Positions 1 to 8,297 of a DNA stretch of 34,577 bases are shown here, one piece after another. Source of the stretch: Silicimonas sp. (GTDB lineage Bacteria > Pseudomonadota > Alphaproteobacteria > Rhodobacterales > Rhodobacteraceae); assembly GCA_013002465.1 (NCBI GenBank), contig JABDJO010000116.1:1-34577 (forward strand). Direction: 5' to 3'. Within the stretch, counting starts at the first letter, position 1. Every line of letters begins with the position of its first letter. The notes under the pieces are model-generated. The model was not told the DNA's origin. It made no database searches and worked only from the letters and a program-made list of their open reading frames with translations. Position numbers and translations under genes: made by a program.

Positions 1-359
1 GGTCTGCATATCATTCACCACCTCCAAAGCGTTCGAAACTTGCGCAACATCCATGCCAAAGTTCGCGACGCCAATCTCGGGCGCGAAGTCTTCACAGCAG
101 AAGAAAAATGTGCCGGAATTTGGATCATGATCTGAGGATCATCGCCGCCTTCAACTCTCCCAACCATCCTGCTTGCATCGCTGACGAGTGCGGCCATCTC
201 TGCTTCGTCAGGTGATCTGGCGGGCGTGTCGCGATGTACCGTCGCGTCCGCAACGGCGCACTACGAGAGTTCCGGCGGTTTGGTTGTGCTGTTCTGCACT
301 CAAAAGCGGCCGTCCGCCGCCACGCATCCCCAAGGTCGGAATGGACTCAAAACCAACCT
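1..359. other. gene-poor left edge
   Basis: No gene can be supported here. On the + strand a reading frame is open from base 1 to a TGA at 133-135 (44 codons, no start inside the window). It could be the 3' end of a gene cut by the window edge, but I recognise no family. Bases 136-359 lie downstream of the leftward OsmC gene and hold only short overlapping frames without ribosome binding sites. An imperfect inverted repeat (AAGGTCGG at 332-339, CCAACCTT at 353-360, 7 of 8 pairs) abuts the OsmC stop codon and could be a weak 3' hairpin. It has no T-run. Confidence 0.4.
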
Positions 360-806
360 TCAGTTCACCACCACCTCTGACTTCACCGAGTTCGCGATGA
401 AGCAGGCCTCGTGGGCCGCGTGATGGGCAGTGTCGAGGGCCTGGGCGTTCGGGGCTTCGCCCGCCCATGTGATTTCCGGATAAAGGTCGACCCGGCTGAT
501 CCACCACTTATCGCCGTCCTTGGTCATCTTGCCCACGGCGGTGTCCGTGTAAGCGCTTACATTGAAACCCTTGCGGCGGATGATATCGAGGAATGTCAGC
601 ATGTGGCAGGACGAGACCGCAGCGACAAAAGCCTCTTCGGGGTCGACCGCGGAAGCATCGGAATAGGGCAATGGCACAGACAGCGGAGAGGCCGAGGCGC
701 GCAGGGTGACACCGCCGTCAAAGCTCCAGTCATGCGCGCGCGAATAGCGGCCCTTGGCGAATTCGCCGTCAGCGGTCCAGCTTATGGTGGCGGTATACTC
801 GTGCAT
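360..806 (-). CDS. OsmC family protein
   Basis: A 148-residue protein of the OsmC/Ohr superfamily, small dimeric cytosolic proteins that reduce organic hydroperoxides with a pair of cysteines. Two cysteines fall where the family carries its reactive pair: Cys67 in an SSCHML context and Cys135 in HEACFIANS. The length matches the family. It starts 2 bases after the stop of the GFA-family gene, so both are probably translated from one leftward mRNA. Pairing with a glutathione/thiol-linked GFA protein suggests a role in handling reactive organic compounds; that is inference. Whether it is a true Ohr-type peroxidase or a general OsmC-like protein cannot be decided from sequence alone. Confidence 0.9.
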   Translation of the reverse strand: MHEYTATISWTADGEFAKGRYSRAHDWSFDGGVTLRASASPLSVPLPYSDASAVDPEEAFVAAVSSCHMLTFLDIIRRKGFNVSAYTDTAVGKMTKDGDKWWISRVDLYPEITWAGEAPNAQALDTAHHAAHEACFIANSVKSEVVVN

Positions 807-808
807 GG

Positions 809-1240
809 TCAGTCCTTTCCGATCCCCAGGTCTTTGCCTTCGACAGCGGCGGCCTGAAGCCCCTTTGGATGTTTGGGCAGGTCATCGCCGTTTGACAACC
901 AGGGCACATGTTCAGACCAGAAGACGTGGCCCTTCGGCAAATAGAGTGACAGGTCGTCAAGGCTGGGCGCGTAGAAATGCGTCTCGGTCGGGAAGACGTG
1001 GGATTCAAAACTGAGCGGAGTGCCGCATGTCGAACAGAACGACCGGGTAACTCCGGGTGAGCTTTCGAACTCTTGTCGTGGTCCGCTCCAGGTAACGCCA
1101 GAACGCTCCATTCCGAACCAACTGACGTAATCGGCACCCGACGCCCGCTGACAATCCCGGCAATGGCAATAGGCGGTCCAAAGCATCTTGCCCTTGGCCT
1201 TGTACCGGCACGCGCCGCACATGCAGCCTCCTGTGATCAT
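809..1240 (-). CDS. GFA/CENP-V domain protein
   Basis: A 143-residue protein of the glutathione-dependent formaldehyde-activating (GFA) family, a zinc-binding beta fold. Zinc-ligand cysteines are visible: a CxCGxC cluster at Cys6, Cys8 and Cys11, CHCxxC at residues 25-30, and CxxC at Cys69/Cys72. The family is named for an enzyme proposed to speed the formaldehyde-glutathione reaction, but most members have no proven activity. I place the start at the ATG at 1240 because GGAGG lies six bases upstream and the family's N-terminal motif begins at once. A longer frame to 1309 exists but adds an unrelated arginine-rich stretch. The OsmC gene follows 2 bases downstream. Confidence 0.9.
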   Translation of the reverse strand: MITGGCMCGACRYKAKGKMLWTAYCHCRDCQRASGADYVSWFGMERSGVTWSGPRQEFESSPGVTRSFCSTCGTPLSFESHVFPTETHFYAPSLDDLSLYLPKGHVFWSEHVPWLSNGDDLPKHPKGLQAAAVEGKDLGIGKD

Positions 1241-1333
1241 CGTGTCCTCCCGCTTTGCAAGAATTCTAGCGCGATTGTTGCGCGGCGCGCCATGTCTGAT
1301 ATGAGCCAATCCCTAAGCTCAAAGGGATGACGC
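1241..1333. promoter_or_regulatory. divergent GFA / lysA promoter region with SD hairpin
   Basis: This 93-base gap must hold promoters for the leftward GFA-OsmC pair and for lysA. An inverted repeat, ATCCCT (1309-1314) and AGGGAT (1323-1328) with an 8-base loop, covers the AAGGGA Shine-Dalgarno sequence of lysA, whose ATG is at 1334. A folded leader could therefore mask the ribosome binding site. I see no convincing -35/-10 pair. Confidence 0.35.
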
Positions 1334-2605
1334 ATGGATCATTTTCTTTATCGCGGCGGCGTGCTGCATGCCGAGGACGTCCCCATCCCCGAAATCGCGG
1401 ATGAGGTCGGCACCCCGTTCTATGTCTATTCCTCGGCGACACTGACCCGGCACTATCGGCTGTTCGACGAGGCCCTGGACGGCATGGAGCATCTGGTGTG
1501 TTACGCCATGAAAGCCAATTCCAATCAGGCGGTGCTGCGATTGATGGCCTCGCTTGGGGCTGGCGTCGACGTGGTGTCGGGCGGCGAATATCGCCGCGCC
1601 ATCGCCGCTGGTTTTCCGGGCGACCGGATCGTCTTTTCGGGTGTCGGCAAAACGGCCGGGGAAATGGCCCTGGCCCTGCAAGGTGGCATCCGGCAGTTCA
1701 ATCTGGAAAGCGAACCCGAAATGCACCGCCTGTCGGAGGTTGCGACCGGGCTTGGCAAAACGGTGCCCGTGACGGTGCGGGTCAATCCGGACGTGGATGC
1801 CAGGACCCACGAAAAGATTGCCACGGGAAATTCCGAGAACAAGTTCGGCATTCCCATTTCGCGTGCCAAAGAGGTCTATGCCGAGGCGGCGTCGCTTCCG
1901 GGGCTCGACGTGATCGGCATCGACGTTCATATCGGCTCGCAACTCACAGACCTTCAGCCGTTCGAACTGGCCTATACCAAAGTTGCCGAACTGACCCACA
2001 TTCTGCGCGCCGAAGGGCATGACATACGCAGGCTCGATTTGGGTGGCGGCCTGGGCATTCCCTATGAGCGGTCGAACGATGCTCCGCCCCTGCCGATCGA
2101 GTATGGCGAGGTGATCAAGCGCACGGTGGGTGATCTGGGGTGCGAGATCGAGATCGAGCCGGGGCGTCTTATCGCCGGAAACGCCGGGTTGCTGGTTGCG
2201 GGCGTGGAATACGTGAAATCGGGCGAAGATCGTGATTTTCTAATTCTGGACGCCGCGATGAACGATCTGATCCGGCCCGCCATGTACAGCGCCCACCACG
2301 ACATTGTGCCGGTTCTGGAACCCCCTGCGGGCGTCGATTTGCGGCCCTTCGACGTGGTCGGTCCGGTTTGCGAAAGCGGCGATACGTTCACCCGCCAACG
2401 GCCCTTGCCGCCTTTGAACGAAGGCGATCTGGTGGCGTTCCGCTCGGCGGGCGCTTATGGCGCGGTTATGGCGTCCGAGTACAATTCCCGCCCGCTGATC
2501 CCCGAAATTCTGGTGCATGAGCATCAATTTGCCGTCATTCGCGCACGTCCGACCTTTGACGCCATGATAAACCGCGATACCATCCCGGAATGGCTTGAGG
2601 GGTAG
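1334..2605 (+). CDS. lysA: diaminopimelate decarboxylase
   Basis: A 423-residue PLP enzyme (fold type III, alanine-racemase-like barrel) that decarboxylates meso-diaminopimelate to L-lysine, the last step of lysine synthesis; its substrate is also a peptidoglycan precursor. Family motifs in order: YAMKANSNQ with the PLP lysine at Lys60, HIGSQL in the barrel, LDLGGGLGIPY (phosphate-binding glycine loop), EPGR, VGPVCESGD with the catalytic cysteine, and AGAYGAVMASEYN near the end. Length is typical. The ATG is preceded by AAGGGA. TIGR02302 begins 32 bases after its stop in the same direction, an arrangement I associate with Rhodobacteraceae. Confidence 0.97.
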   Translation: MDHFLYRGGVLHAEDVPIPEIADEVGTPFYVYSSATLTRHYRLFDEALDGMEHLVCYAMKANSNQAVLRLMASLGAGVDVVSGGEYRRAIAAGFPGDRIVFSGVGKTAGEMALALQGGIRQFNLESEPEMHRLSEVATGLGKTVPVTVRVNPDVDARTHEKIATGNSENKFGIPISRAKEVYAEAASLPGLDVIGIDVHIGSQLTDLQPFELAYTKVAELTHILRAEGHDIRRLDLGGGLGIPYERSNDAPPLPIEYGEVIKRTVGDLGCEIEIEPGRLIAGNAGLLVAGVEYVKSGEDRDFLILDAAMNDLIRPAMYSAHHDIVPVLEPPAGVDLRPFDVVGPVCESGDTFTRQRPLPPLNEGDLVAFRSAGAYGAVMASEYNSRPLIPEILVHEHQFAVIRARPTFDAMINRDTIPEWLEG

Positions 2606-2637
2606 GTTTGTCCTACTCCGGCCCTAAATAGAGGCCT

Positions 2638-5202
2638 ATGACCAAAAAGGGCGATCTTCCCAAGGTGGCGAAACAGCGGCTGAAAACGCCGGTGTTGCTG
2701 ACGTATTGCGGCATGTTCTCGGAACGTGTGGTGCGCGCCTTCTGGCCGTTCTGGACCGTTCTTCTGTTCGCCCTGGCGGCGATTCTTCTGGGTCTGCACG
2801 AAGTTCTGCCGCTGGAAGCGGTCTGGGCGCTTGGCGTATCGGTGATCCTTGGTGGCCTCGTGGCCCTGGGTTTCGCGCTGAAGCGGTTTCATCTGCCGAC
2901 CCGGGGCGAAGCATTGGCGCGGCTCGATGAGACTTTGCCCGGGCGTCCGATTTCGGCGCTGGTCGATGAACAGGCCATCGGTGCCGGCGATGCGGCGTCC
3001 GAGGCCGTCTGGAAGACCCATGTGGCGCGGATGGCCGAACGTCTGAAGGGCGCGAAAGCCGTCGAACCCGATCTGCGGCTGTCGCGCCGTGATCCGATTG
3101 GTCTGCGGTATATGGCGTTGTTGGCGTTTACCGTGGCAGTTCTGTTCGGATCGTTGTTGAAGGTTGCCACGGTTGCCGAGATTGCAACGGGTCGTGGTGA
3201 CACGCTGGCAGAAGGTCCGGCCTGGGAAGGGTGGATCGAACCGCCGCTTTATACCGGGCGGCCAAGCCTGTACCTGAACGATATCACCCAGGCCGCCTTC
3301 GCAGTGCCCGAGGGCAGCCGGGTCACCATCCGCTTTTATGGCGGTGTGGGTGAACTTGCGCTGCACGAAACCGTTTCGGGGCGCACCGAAGACCTGCCAC
3401 CGGCGACGGACCCGGCGCAAAGCTTCGACATCACCGAGGACGGCGAGATTCGCATCGAAGGCCCCGGCGGGCGCAGCTGGTCCATCGACGCCGAAGAAGA
3501 CTCGCCGCCTGAGATCGAATTCGACGGGCCGATTGCGCAAGGCCAGGGCGGGCGGATGGAAGCTCCGTTCATGGCCCGCGACGATCACGGCGTTGTCGGC
3601 GGGCGTATCGAACTGACGCTGGATCTGGGCGAGGTTGACCGCCGTCATGGCCTGAACCGCGCGCCCGAGCCTCGCGACACGATCGTGCTGGACCTGCCGC
3701 TGACCATTTCAGGGGACCGGACCGAGTTTACGGAAACCGTGATCGACGACTTTTCGAAACATCCATGGGCGAATTTGCCGGTTTCGGCCGAACTGTTCGC
3801 ACTGGACGATGCCGGGCAAGAGGGATTGTCGGCGCCCCAGTTCGCCACCCTGCCCGGGCGACGCTTTTTCGATCCCCTGGCCAAGGCGATCATCGAACAG
3901 CGCCGCGATCTGTTGTGGAACCGTGAAAACGCACCCCGTGTGGCGCAGGTTCTGCGCGCCGTGTCGCATCAGCCCGAGGGGCTGTTCCGCTCGGAAGTCA
4001 CGTACATGAAACTGCGCTTTACCGTGCGGCGGATCGAAACCCGGGCCTCGCTTGAGCGCCTCAGCGACGAAAGCATCGAAGAGTTTTCCGAAGCCCTTTG
4101 GGCGTTGGCCCTGCAAATCGAGGAAGGCGACCTTTCGGATGCCGCCGAACGCTTGCGCCGGGCGCAGGATCGCCTGTCGGAAGCCATCGAAAACGGCGCG
4201 ACCGACGAGGAAATCGCCCAGTTGATGCAGGAACTGCGCGAGGCGATGCAGGACTACATGCGTCAGTTGGCCGAACAGCAGGGCGATCAGCAAAACCAGG
4301 ACATGGCTCAGGGCGAAATGCAGGAAATGTCCCAGCAGGATCTGCAGGACATGCTGGACCGTTTGCAGGAGTTGATGGAACAGGGACGGATGGCCGAAGC
4401 CGAGCAGTTGCTGAACCAGTTGCGCCAGATGATGGAGAATATGCAGGTGACCCAAGGCCAGCCCGGGCAGCAGTCACCCGGCCAGCAGGCGCTTGAGGGG
4501 TTGGGCGAAACTCTGCGCAACCAGCAGGGTCTTTCAGATGAAGCATTCCGCGACCTGCAGGAACAGTTTGGCGACGGCCAGGCCGGCCAGTCTCAGCAGA
4601 ACCGCGGTCGCGATGGCAGCCAGGGCCAGGGCCAGCGTCATGGTCAGGGTGAGGGCCAGCAGGGCCAGAACCCCGGTCAGGAAGGCGACCAGCAAGGCGG
4701 CTCGGGCCAAGGCTCTCTGGCCGACCGTCAACAGGCACTGCGCCAGGAACTGGATCGCCAGATGCAGAACCTGCCCGGCGCCGGCACGCCCGAAGGCGAC
4801 TCGGCGCGCGACAACCTTGGCCGCGCCGGCGATGCCATGGACCGGGCCGAGGAAAACCTGCGCGAAGAGGATTTCGCCGGAGCGCTTGATAATCAGGCGG
4901 ACGCCATCGAGGCCCTGCGCGAAGGCATGCGCGATCTGGCCGAACAATTGGCGCAGCAGCAACAGCAAAGCGGCCAGCAGGGCGATGCCCTTGGGCGCAA
5001 CAACCCGAACGGCACCCGTGATCCCCTGGGGCGGGATGTCGGTGAAAACGGGCGCGTCGGAACCGATGAACAACTCTTGCAGGGCGAAGACGTCTATCGT
5101 CGGGCGCGCGAACTGCTGGATGAAATCCGCCGCCGCTCGGGCGAGCAAAGCCGCCCGACCGAGGAACTGGATTACCTGAAACGCCTGCTTGAGCGGTTCT
5201 AG
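2638..5202 (+). CDS. TIGR02302 / DUF4175 family membrane protein
   Basis: An 854-residue protein of the TIGR02302 (DUF4175) family, found in alphaproteobacteria; its function is unknown. Two membrane helices lie at about residues 28-80 and a third near 157-180 (the segment starting IGLRYMALLAF). A large, probably periplasmic, beta-rich region follows. From about residue 470 the protein becomes helical and acidic. From about 540 to 790 it is extremely rich in Gln, Gly, Met and Asp (runs such as QQQQQ, MQEMSQQDLQDM), ending in a conserved charged tail (EELDYLKRLLERF). The start is the ATG right after GAGGCCT. It follows lysA and its TAG overlaps the stop of the opposing gene within the shared tetranucleotide CTAG. 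Confidence 0.9.
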   Translation: MTKKGDLPKVAKQRLKTPVLLTYCGMFSERVVRAFWPFWTVLLFALAAILLGLHEVLPLEAVWALGVSVILGGLVALGFALKRFHLPTRGEALARLDETLPGRPISALVDEQAIGAGDAASEAVWKTHVARMAERLKGAKAVEPDLRLSRRDPIGLRYMALLAFTVAVLFGSLLKVATVAEIATGRGDTLAEGPAWEGWIEPPLYTGRPSLYLNDITQAAFAVPEGSRVTIRFYGGVGELALHETVSGRTEDLPPATDPAQSFDITEDGEIRIEGPGGRSWSIDAEEDSPPEIEFDGPIAQGQGGRMEAPFMARDDHGVVGGRIELTLDLGEVDRRHGLNRAPEPRDTIVLDLPLTISGDRTEFTETVIDDFSKHPWANLPVSAELFALDDAGQEGLSAPQFATLPGRRFFDPLAKAIIEQRRDLLWNRENAPRVAQVLRAVSHQPEGLFRSEVTYMKLRFTVRRIETRASLERLSDESIEEFSEALWALALQIEEGDLSDAAERLRRAQDRLSEAIENGATDEEIAQLMQELREAMQDYMRQLAEQQGDQQNQDMAQGEMQEMSQQDLQDMLDRLQELMEQGRMAEAEQLLNQLRQMMENMQVTQGQPGQQSPGQQALEGLGETLRNQQGLSDEAFRDLQEQFGDGQAGQSQQNRGRDGSQGQGQRHGQGEGQQGQNPGQEGDQQGGSGQGSLADRQQALRQELDRQMQNLPGAGTPEGDSARDNLGRAGDAMDRAEENLREEDFAGALDNQADAIEALREGMRDLAEQLAQQQQQSGQQGDALGRNNPNGTRDPLGRDVGENGRVGTDEQLLQGEDVYRRARELLDEIRRRSGEQSRPTEELDYLKRLLERF

Positions 5203-5819
5203 GTCGCTTCGGCCCTGATGTCGTCTGCGGTGGCCAGGGTGTCGGTGTCACGAATGGCCAGGTAATCGGCAAATTCGGTTCCTGCGAGCTTTGCGACAAT
5301 GCTTTCCCTGGCGATTTCGTAATCCACGACCAGAAACCCGAATTCCGCCGTGCCCATTCCGCTGGACGAATCGATCCAGAATCCCTGGCCGGTCAAAGCA
5401 AAGTGTTCGTCCAGGATGTCGGTCACGGCGTTGCGCTTGGCAAGTTCGTCGCCAGATGCGAACCCATCCTTCACCTCGTACACGATCTGAACGAACTGCC
5501 AGGCCTCTTCGTCGAGTTCGCCAAATCCATCTGTTCGAAGCGCATCAATCTCGGCCTCGATCCCGGGCCAATCTTCGATGTCCACATCGCGCCGCGCGGC
5601 CATCTCGCCCAGTTTGCCGCGATCCACATAAATCCGGTCGTCGATCTCGTAGAACCAGGCGAACTCGGTGCCCTCAGGTCCACGCCGATAAAGCCGCAGG
5701 GTATCGTCAAGGTGTTGGCTGGGGGGATGTTTCTTGGCGAACAGGCCAATAACCAACCCCAGAACCTTGAAAACTCCAATGATCAGGAAAAGAACGGCCA
5801 AGTTGAAAATGCGTCGCAT
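5199..5819 (-). CDS. membrane-anchored hypothetical protein
   Basis: A 206-residue protein I do not recognise. Residues 4-28 form one hydrophobic helix (FNLAVLFLIIGVFKVLGLVIGL-like segment) followed by KK, consistent with an N-terminal membrane anchor. The rest is soluble, acidic and rich in aromatic residues, with no cysteine cluster or obvious catalytic motif. I chose the ATG at 5819 because a very strong AGGAGGT lies upstream, reading TTTAGGAGGTCACACCATG. A longer frame to 5882 is less likely. It converges with TIGR02302 and is read leftward after the XRE regulator with a 90-base gap, so the two could share a transcript. Confidence 0.75.
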   Translation of the reverse strand: MRRIFNLAVLFLIIGVFKVLGLVIGLFAKKHPPSQHLDDTLRLYRRGPEGTEFAWFYEIDDRIYVDRGKLGEMAARRDVDIEDWPGIEAEIDALRTDGFGELDEEAWQFVQIVYEVKDGFASGDELAKRNAVTDILDEHFALTGQGFWIDSSSGMGTAEFGFLVVDYEIARESIVAKLAGTEFADYLAIRDTDTLATADDIRAEAT

Positions 5820-5908
5820 GGTGTGACCTCCTAAAGGCGTCCGAGGTCTGACTTTCATCACAAGTTGGCGAAAGTTTGGCACGTGATTGCAGCCTGTCTA
5901 AGGTTTTG

Positions 5909-6808
5909 TCACCCGGGCGCGAATTCCCGCGCGTATGCACGACGTAAGCTGGCGCTGCGTTTGCCGAAGATTGATCCAGGCACCGCGGCCCCGGAAAGTT
6001 CCCAGATGCTAAGCCGGGAATCCAGTTCGTGATCGCAAAGGTGAGCCATCCCAAGGTCCTTGCAGACCTGTACGCCGCCCGCCGTGCAGGCGACCGTTCC
6101 GATGCCATAGAGGTACACATCGCGGCTGGCCAATCGCTCAAGAAAGGCCACGAACGACGACAGCATCGGCGAGGCTGCGCCTTCATGACCCGGCAGAACC
6201 ACCAAGGCGGGGCAGTACCCGTAATAGGTGCCGGGAAGGATGGGTTGATGGATCCGGTCGGCCGAAAGATTTGCTTCCACAAAGGTGCCATTCCTCAGCC
6301 GCTTCACGTCTTCGGGCAGAATGAACGGCAGCGTCCACTTGGCAACCATTTGGCCGTCTTTCATGATCGCCGCCCAGTGATCCCGATAGCGTTCATAGAT
6401 CGGCAGAAACACGTCCTGATTTACCGCAAACTCCTCGCGAAGGGCATCGAACGCGGTTTCGGCAAGGACAATCGAGGCTTTTCCGGCCTCGTGCCATGAT
6501 CCATCAAAAAGCGCGCCGACAAGATCATCGTCAAGCACCCGATAGGTGTTTGCGTCGCGCCGTCTGGTCCTGTGCTCCCAATCCTCGCGGCAGGCCAGGA
6601 TCTGGTCCCGGCTCCACCCAAGCTTTTCGCCCAGACGATGTTCAAGATCGCCGCGAATAAAAGACTGCGCACGTTCGTATTTGCTGATCGCATCGACGCT
6701 TACTTCAAGCCGCGCTGCCAACTCTTCCTGCGTCATCCGACCATGGGTGCCGTTCTTGGCACGCCAATCTCGCAAGCTTTTGGCAAAAAGAGAGGAATCG
6801 CTGATCAT
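5909..6808 (-). CDS. XRE-family HTH regulator with C-terminal sensor-like domain
   Basis: A 299-residue protein. Residues about 8-65 form a Cro/C1-type helix-turn-helix (MTQEELAARLEVSVDAISKYE is the scan and recognition part, followed by a HRLGEKLGW helix). Residues about 90-295 form a globular domain without a named family that I can assign. A segment reading YGIGTVACTAGGVQVCKDLGM resembles the acetyl-CoA-loop region of GNAT-like folds, so a degenerate GNAT-like ligand domain is possible. Two tandem 11-base repeats lie 65 bases upstream of its start and are a natural autoregulatory operator. The regulated genes are unknown; the leftward neighbour (5199-5819) is the first candidate. Confidence 0.85.
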   Translation of the reverse strand: MISDSSLFAKSLRDWRAKNGTHGRMTQEELAARLEVSVDAISKYERAQSFIRGDLEHRLGEKLGWSRDQILACREDWEHRTRRRDANTYRVLDDDLVGALFDGSWHEAGKASIVLAETAFDALREEFAVNQDVFLPIYERYRDHWAAIMKDGQMVAKWTLPFILPEDVKRLRNGTFVEANLSADRIHQPILPGTYYGYCPALVVLPGHEGAASPMLSSFVAFLERLASRDVYLYGIGTVACTAGGVQVCKDLGMAHLCDHELDSRLSIWELSGAAVPGSIFGKRSASLRRAYAREFAPG

Positions 6809-7173
6809 GCCATATCCGAACGGGTGTCGATTGTGATGTAGCTTGCACTGCTCGCCTTTGAATTGCCAAGGGACTTACGGGTGACTTACGGGTGTTACCC
6901 ATTCTATCGGTGGGCAGATCGGGTTGCGGCAGTCAGTTTTGCAGCATCATCCCACAGACGGATTTCAGGACATGCACCATTTCGTAATTGCCATTCTGGA
7001 TCGCGTGGATCGGGCGTTTCCGGAATATTCACCCACCAAGGCAGACCGTCAATGCAAAGCTCGTGTTGTCAGAGCGGGGGAAAAACCAGGACGCACAGCA
7101 GGCAGACCAACAAGGACTGCCAAGCGTGACCTCAGCGCATCTCGAACCGTTCGTTCAACGTGATACGGCTGGC
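6809..7173. other. 365-base intergenic region with tandem operator-like repeats
   Basis: This is the longest unexplained gap. It carries the upstream region of the leftward XRE gene at its left end and the 3' side of the leftward zinc-ribbon gene at its right end. Bases 6873-6900 hold tandem repeats (separate entry). A + strand frame at 6924-7163 (79 codons, internal ATG at 6972) has no good ribosome binding site and no family I recognise, so I do not call it a gene. I see no tRNA and no strong terminator. Confidence 0.4.
6873..6900. repeat. tandem 11-bp repeat, candidate XRE operator
   Basis: ACTTACGGGTG occurs twice head-to-tail (6873-6883 and 6884-6894) and is followed by TTACCC, so that GGGTGTTACCC also makes a short inverted repeat. 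It lies 65 bases upstream of the start codon of the leftward XRE-type regulator, a usual position for autoregulation. Binding is inferred only. Confidence 0.5.
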
Positions 7174-8139
7174 CTAGTTGCCGCCAAGCACGCCGTCGAT
7201 CCAGTCCCGCACACCGTTGGCCTTGTCCACATAGGTCAATATCGCCGTCTCGCTTGCCGGAAAGGCGCGCGCGATGGCCGGAGCCTGGGCATAGGACAGG
7301 ATCAGACCTGCGGTCAGAAGCAGCATGAGGATGAAGCCGGTGCGAAATCCGCTGCGGTGGCTGGCAACGGCGCCCGTGCCTTCGTCAGCCCGCTTTCGGG
7401 TCGATTTCAGCGTCGAGTTGATTTCGTCGATGTCGGGCAGAAGATCGCGGCGCGGTGCCTGATAGTCTGCGTCGGACACAACTTCGGCCTGGCTGGAAGG
7501 CCGGGAACCGATGTCGGTGGTTTCGGCTTCGTCGGCTTCTGGTTTTTCGTCGTCCAGATGCGCCATACGGGCCCGAAGCGCCCGTGTCGGCGTCTTGCGG
7601 TCCCGGATTTCGTCCAGCCCAAGGTCGGTCTGGGTTTCAATCGGTTCGGTGGACGGCGGTGCGCGGCGCTGCGACAACTCGCGCTCGGCCTCTTCGCGCA
7701 AAATACCAAGCGCTGCCGCATCGGCAGGACGGCGCTGAACATGTTCTTCGTCGTGGGCCTCGTCGGCATAGAACTCATCTGCGTCTGCGTCTGCGTCTGC
7801 GTCTTCGTCGGCGTCGTCAGAAGCCGCGGCCATGGCCTTGGCGGCCTGACTGGGCGCATCGTCATCGTCATCTTCGGTGTCGGTATATTCCGGGGTGTCA
7901 GCATCTTCCGGGGCGTCGTCGCTTTCCGCCGCCTCGGAAAGGTCGTCTTCCGCAGCCTCAAGCGTATCGGCGGCCATTTCGTCAAGCTCCGGCGGTGCGC
8001 CCTCGAAATCGGCCGCAGGAGGTGGCAATTCAAACCACGTGTGCCCGCAATTCGAACATTGTACGTCGCGCCCTTCGTCAGGGATCAGCGTAACGTCGAT
8101 TTCGTACTGAGCACTGCAATTCGGACAAATCAGCCGCAT
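7174..8139 (-). CDS. zinc-ribbon (MJ0042-type) acidic membrane protein
   Basis: A 321-residue protein. Residues 1-35 form a zinc ribbon of the MJ0042 type, with CPNC at Cys5/Cys8 and CSNC at Cys28/Cys31. Residues about 45-255 are very acidic and low in complexity, including an Asp-Ala repeat encoded by a hexanucleotide repeat. One membrane helix follows at about 268-285 and a short tail of about 35 residues after it. The start at 8139 puts the zinc ribbon at the N terminus and has GCGAGGAA upstream; a longer frame to 8322 overlaps ftsE and is implausible. It is divergent from ftsE. The architecture suggests a cytosolic zinc domain tethered to the membrane; function unknown. Confidence 0.88.
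   Translation of the reverse strand: MRLICPNCSAQYEIDVTLIPDEGRDVQCSNCGHTWFELPPPAADFEGAPPELDEMAADTLEAAEDDLSEAAESDDAPEDADTPEYTDTEDDDDDAPSQAAKAMAAASDDADEDADADADADEFYADEAHDEEHVQRRPADAAALGILREEAERELSQRRAPPSTEPIETQTDLGLDEIRDRKTPTRALRARMAHLDDEKPEADEAETTDIGSRPSSQAEVVSDADYQAPRRDLLPDIDEINSTLKSTRKRADEGTGAVASHRSGFRTGFILMLLLTAGLILSYAQAPAIARAFPASETAILTYVDKANGVRDWIDGVLGGN
7778..7804. repeat. TCTGCG hexanucleotide repeat inside the zinc-ribbon gene
   Basis: TCTGCG is repeated four times without interruption (7778-7801), followed by TCT. Read on the minus strand it encodes alternating Asp and Ala in the acidic linker. Because the unit is six bases, copy-number change would lengthen or shorten the linker without shifting the frame. 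Confidence 0.8.
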
Positions 8140-8297
8140 ATCAACAAGTTCCTCGCCTCGACAACTGTGCCTTTTCGGCTTCTCTTCACCTGCCTGAGGA
8201 TGGTTTAGCACTTCATATCTCTGCGCGAAAGCCCGGCGAGCGTTGAACCTTTCACAGGAAACAGGCAAAAACGAATTCAACAGGCAAGGATGGCGGC
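8140..8297. promoter_or_regulatory. divergent zinc-ribbon gene / ftsE promoter region
   Basis: A 158-base divergent control region. AACAGGCAA occurs twice (8260-8268 and 8279-8287), and the second copy runs into AAGGA, the ribosome binding site for the GTG start of ftsE. I do not see a consensus sigma-70 promoter that I would defend. Confidence 0.3.

Noticed and set aside
208-507. 99-residue minus-strand frame at the left edge
   Set aside because: Overlaps the end of the OsmC gene out of frame and has a low-complexity Pro/Arg composition.
1241-1333. A lysine riboswitch before lysA
   Set aside because: The gap is too short for the known lysine aptamer and lacks its conserved core; only a small hairpin is visible.
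2524-3648. 374-residue minus-strand frame over lysA and TIGR02302
   Set aside because: Shadow of two clear genes; it spans their junction and matches no family.
4061-5299. 412-residue minus-strand frame over TIGR02302
   Set aside because: Pro/Arg/Gly-rich shadow of the Gln-rich coding region; no ribosome binding site or family.
6924-7163. 79-codon plus-strand frame in the long gap
   Set aside because: No good ribosome binding site, arginine/threonine-rich end, and no family; kept only as a note.
6988-8208. 406-residue plus-strand frame over the zinc-ribbon gene
   Set aside because: Antisense of an acidic repeat-rich gene, giving Val/Cys/Arg-rich protein; the minus-strand gene has a clear zinc ribbon and membrane helix.
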